Assembly (NCBI GenBank): GCA_046048055.1
Contig: JBJOGW010000011.1
Coordinates: 1-7,573 of the forward strand
DNA length: 7,573 nucleotides
Direction of reading: 5' to 3'
Origin: SYAC01 sp046048055
Lineage (GTDB): Bacteria > Planctomycetota > Phycisphaerae > Phycisphaerales > SM1A02
Made by a program: the position numbers and the translations under genes. The notes below the pieces were generated by a model, which was given only the letters and a program-made list of their open reading frames with translations, had not been told where the DNA came from and did not search any database. Of the stretch, positions 6,215 to 7,573 are shown piece by piece; the stretch's first letter is position 1, and each line of letters starts with the position of its first letter.

Positions 6215-7189
6215 TCAGGCCTTGCGGCGGCGACCGACCAGTCCAGCCAGACCGAGCAAGGCCACCGCGCCCGGGGTGGGTGCCACGGCGTACATGGAGG
6301 TGTGATCAAGCACCGCCCAGACCAGGCTTTCGGTGGGGTTCGAGGCGTTGTAACTGACACCATAGCTGCCCACGAAACTGGAGAGATTGGCGTCAGTCAC
6401 GCCGTAGGCCACGGCAAAGCTCGCGTAGTCACCGATGAAGTTCTCCACCCGGCTGACGCCAGGGTTGATCACGTTGATGTTCTTCTGCCAGACACCGGTG
6501 ATCGGATCGAAGTACGAGATCTGCAGTTCGCGGGCGTTGATGATGTCCTGAATGTCCCAACCCCAGGTGCTGTAGTTCTGATAGCCCGCCACGATGATGT
6601 TCGGGTCAAATGTCATCTCGAGCGCATAAGCGTCGGTGGGCAGACGGCCCTGACCGTCCAGGCTGCCCGTGGCGGCGATGCCCGAGAGCTCGAGCACATC
6701 ACTGCCAAGCGTGTTCCATGGGCCGGAATCCGGCATGGGGCCGCCACCGGGCATGTCGATGCTGGTGGAGGATCCGTAGGTCTCGAACTGGGTGGCCGTC
6801 CGCCACGCCATGTTGACCGTGGTGCTCGCGGACGCCTGGCCTGCACGGATCCACGCGCTCGAACCGAACTGCGGCCGCGCCGAGCCCAGGATCGGAGTGG
6901 TCGTGCTGGTACCCGGTGTGAGGGTGGTCCCCAGAACCGTGGTTCCGATGCCTGCGTAACTCACCCCGGTGCCGCGAGAAAACCCAACGGCCGGGCCATA
7001 CACATTCATCTGGTTCGAATTGTCTGCGATCGCCGAGAGCGTTCCAAACCGTGCGACGGTCGGCGCCAAGGGCAGCGTGTACGGCGGTGGCGGTCCACCA
7101 TCCCAGCCCGCAGAAGCCATCGCGGTCACACCAAGGGCCAATGCGGGAGAGAGCAACGAGCAGATTCCGGGGTTGGTCGAGCGAGCCAT
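6215..7189 (-). CDS. exported protein with PEP-CTERM-like sorting signal
   Basis: This 324-residue protein has a signal peptide at residues 1 to about 28 (basic N-terminus, hydrophobic ICSLLSPALALGVTAM, probable cleavage near ASA). The mature region is rich in Gly, Ser, Thr, Asn and aromatic residues, consistent with a secreted beta-rich protein; I do not recognise its domain. The C-terminus has the tripartite PEP-CTERM layout: a PTP motif (304-306), a hydrophobic helix (GAVALLGLAGLVG, 307-319) and a basic end (RRRK, 320-323). PTP in place of PEP is a variant I associate with Phycisphaerae. In the known system, an exosortase removes this tail and the protein is moved to the cell surface; no exosortase gene is in the window. 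The start at 7189 is fixed by a GGAGG six bases upstream and by the signal peptide, although the frame is open to 7354. A terminator follows. The gene appears to be a single transcription unit. Confidence 0.85.
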   Translation of the reverse strand: MARSTNPGICSLLSPALALGVTAMASAGWDGGPPPPYTLPLAPTVARFGTLSAIADNSNQMNVYGPAVGFSRGTGVSYAGIGTTVLGTTLTPGTSTTTPILGSARPQFGSSAWIRAGQASASTTVNMAWRTATQFETYGSSTSIDMPGGGPMPDSGPWNTLGSDVLELSGIAATGSLDGQGRLPTDAYALEMTFDPNIIVAGYQNYSTWGWDIQDIINARELQISYFDPITGVWQKNINVINPGVSRVENFIGDYASFAVAYGVTDANLSSFVGSYGVSYNASNPTESLVWAVLDHTSMYAVAPTPGAVALLGLAGLVGRRRKA

Positions 7190-7195
7190 CACGTG

Positions 7196-7200
7196 CCTCC
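7196..7200 (-). promoter_or_regulatory. ribosome binding site deciding the start at 7189
   Basis: The minus strand reads GGAGG six bases before ATG 7189-7187. It is the clearest Shine-Dalgarno in the window. It sets the start of the PEP-CTERM-like gene at 7189 rather than at the upstream in-frame ATG at 7354. Confidence 0.85.
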
Positions 7201-7479
7201 AGTTCAGTTTCACCGCCATCACGCGAACGAGTCCCCCCGGCCAGCAATGCCAGCGGGATCGACCCGCAATGCATCCACGCGCGATGCACGGCAACAAGCC
7301 ATGCATCCAGATCCAGAACATGAACAGACCGCCCTGGTCGGCACGAAAAGACAAGGGTCACGGGAGATAACGCAATCCCGCCCGACCAACCCTCAAGATT
7401 CCTACGAGGGATTGTCAAATTTGTGCAAAGGCGGGCGGTGGCTGCCCTTCCCTAACGGCCATGATCCGGGTGACCAAAC
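7201..7479 (-). promoter_or_regulatory. upstream region of the PEP-CTERM-like gene
   Basis: This is noncoding sequence between the ribosome binding site and the second terminator. An A/T-richer patch at 7411-7430 carries TTGACA on the minus strand (7418-7413), a perfect -35 box, and an 8-base palindrome CAAATTTG (7416-7423). No good -10 box lies at 16-18 bases from TTGACA; TTGCAC (7428-7423) with TAGGAA (7404-7399) is a weak alternative. A small hairpin, CCCTC (7390-7394) with GAGGG (7406-7410), is nested inside CCGCCCG (7378-7384) and CGGGCGG (7432-7438). The nonamer ATGCATCCA occurs twice, at 7269-7277 and 7301-7309. The promoter is probably in the 7390-7430 area, giving a leader of about 200 bases. 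Confidence 0.35.
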
Positions 7480-7515
7480 AAGAAAGCCCCCCGGGCGCAT
7501 GCGCGCCGAGGGGCT
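7480..7515 (-). terminator. second intrinsic terminator, near copy of the one at 6154-6189
   Basis: On the minus strand, AGCCCC-T-CGG followed by a GC-rich apical stem pairs with CCG-G-GGGGCT (7485-7494 against 7506-7515), then TTTCTTGTTT follows. The outer 15 bases (7480-7494) and inner 13 bases (7503-7515) are identical to 6154-6168 and 6176-6188; only the loop differs. It should end a minus-strand transcript coming from beyond the right edge. The stretch 7516-7573 shows no recognisable gene. A TGA on the minus strand at 7572-7570 could be that gene's stop codon, but only one base of its frame is visible. Confidence 0.8.
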
Positions 7516-7573
7516 GGGAGTTGACCCGCCGCGCGTCCGCGGCAGGAAGATGCGACGTGGTGAAGTGACTCAG

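Noticed and set aside
7190..7354. Start of the PEP-CTERM-like protein at the upstream ATG 7354
   Set aside because: The GGAGG at 7196-7200 and a proper signal peptide both support the start at 7189.

Overview
The window looks like chromosomal DNA from a GC-rich planctomycete, most likely class Phycisphaerae. Three things point there: an ECF sigma factor of the type abundant in Planctomycetota, a Ser/Thr kinase that carries a membrane segment and a long TPR tail, and an exported protein ending in a PEP-CTERM-like signal of the 'PTPGA...LLGLAGL...RRRK' style. The taxonomic call is inference; no rRNA or other marker is present.

Layout, left to right. Positions 2-73 hold the last codons of an unrecognised plus-strand gene. 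A leader region of about 280 bases follows, with a strong RNA hairpin (287-323) just before the sigma gene (357-917, +). Three bases after the sigma stop codon lies the stop codon of a convergent 868-residue kinase (921-3527, -). Upstream of the kinase, six bases away and in the same direction, is a small BamE/SmpA-like lipoprotein gene (3534-3869, -); the two probably form an operon. An 89-base gap with a perfect hairpin separates this operon from a divergent cytoplasmic zinc metallopeptidase of the M3-like gluzincin type (3959-5914, +).

The convergent gap at 5915-6214 holds two structures. One is a 164-base element bounded by a perfect 23-base inverted repeat (5969-6132). The other is an intrinsic terminator (6154-6189) serving the minus-strand PEP-CTERM-like exported protein gene (6215-7189, -), which has a clear GGAGG ribosome binding site. 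A second terminator, nearly identical to the first (7480-7515), lies upstream of that gene and probably belongs to another minus-strand gene beyond the right edge.

Functionally, the left half reads as a signalling region: an extracytoplasmic TPR sensor kinase, an envelope lipoprotein made from the same message, and an ECF sigma factor with no visible anti-sigma partner. A kinase-sigma link is known for related systems but is only inferred here. The right half is ordinary accessory content. I found no CRISPR array, tRNA, rRNA, transposase or clear defence system. The most unexplained structures are the 164-base inverted-repeat element and the duplicated terminator.
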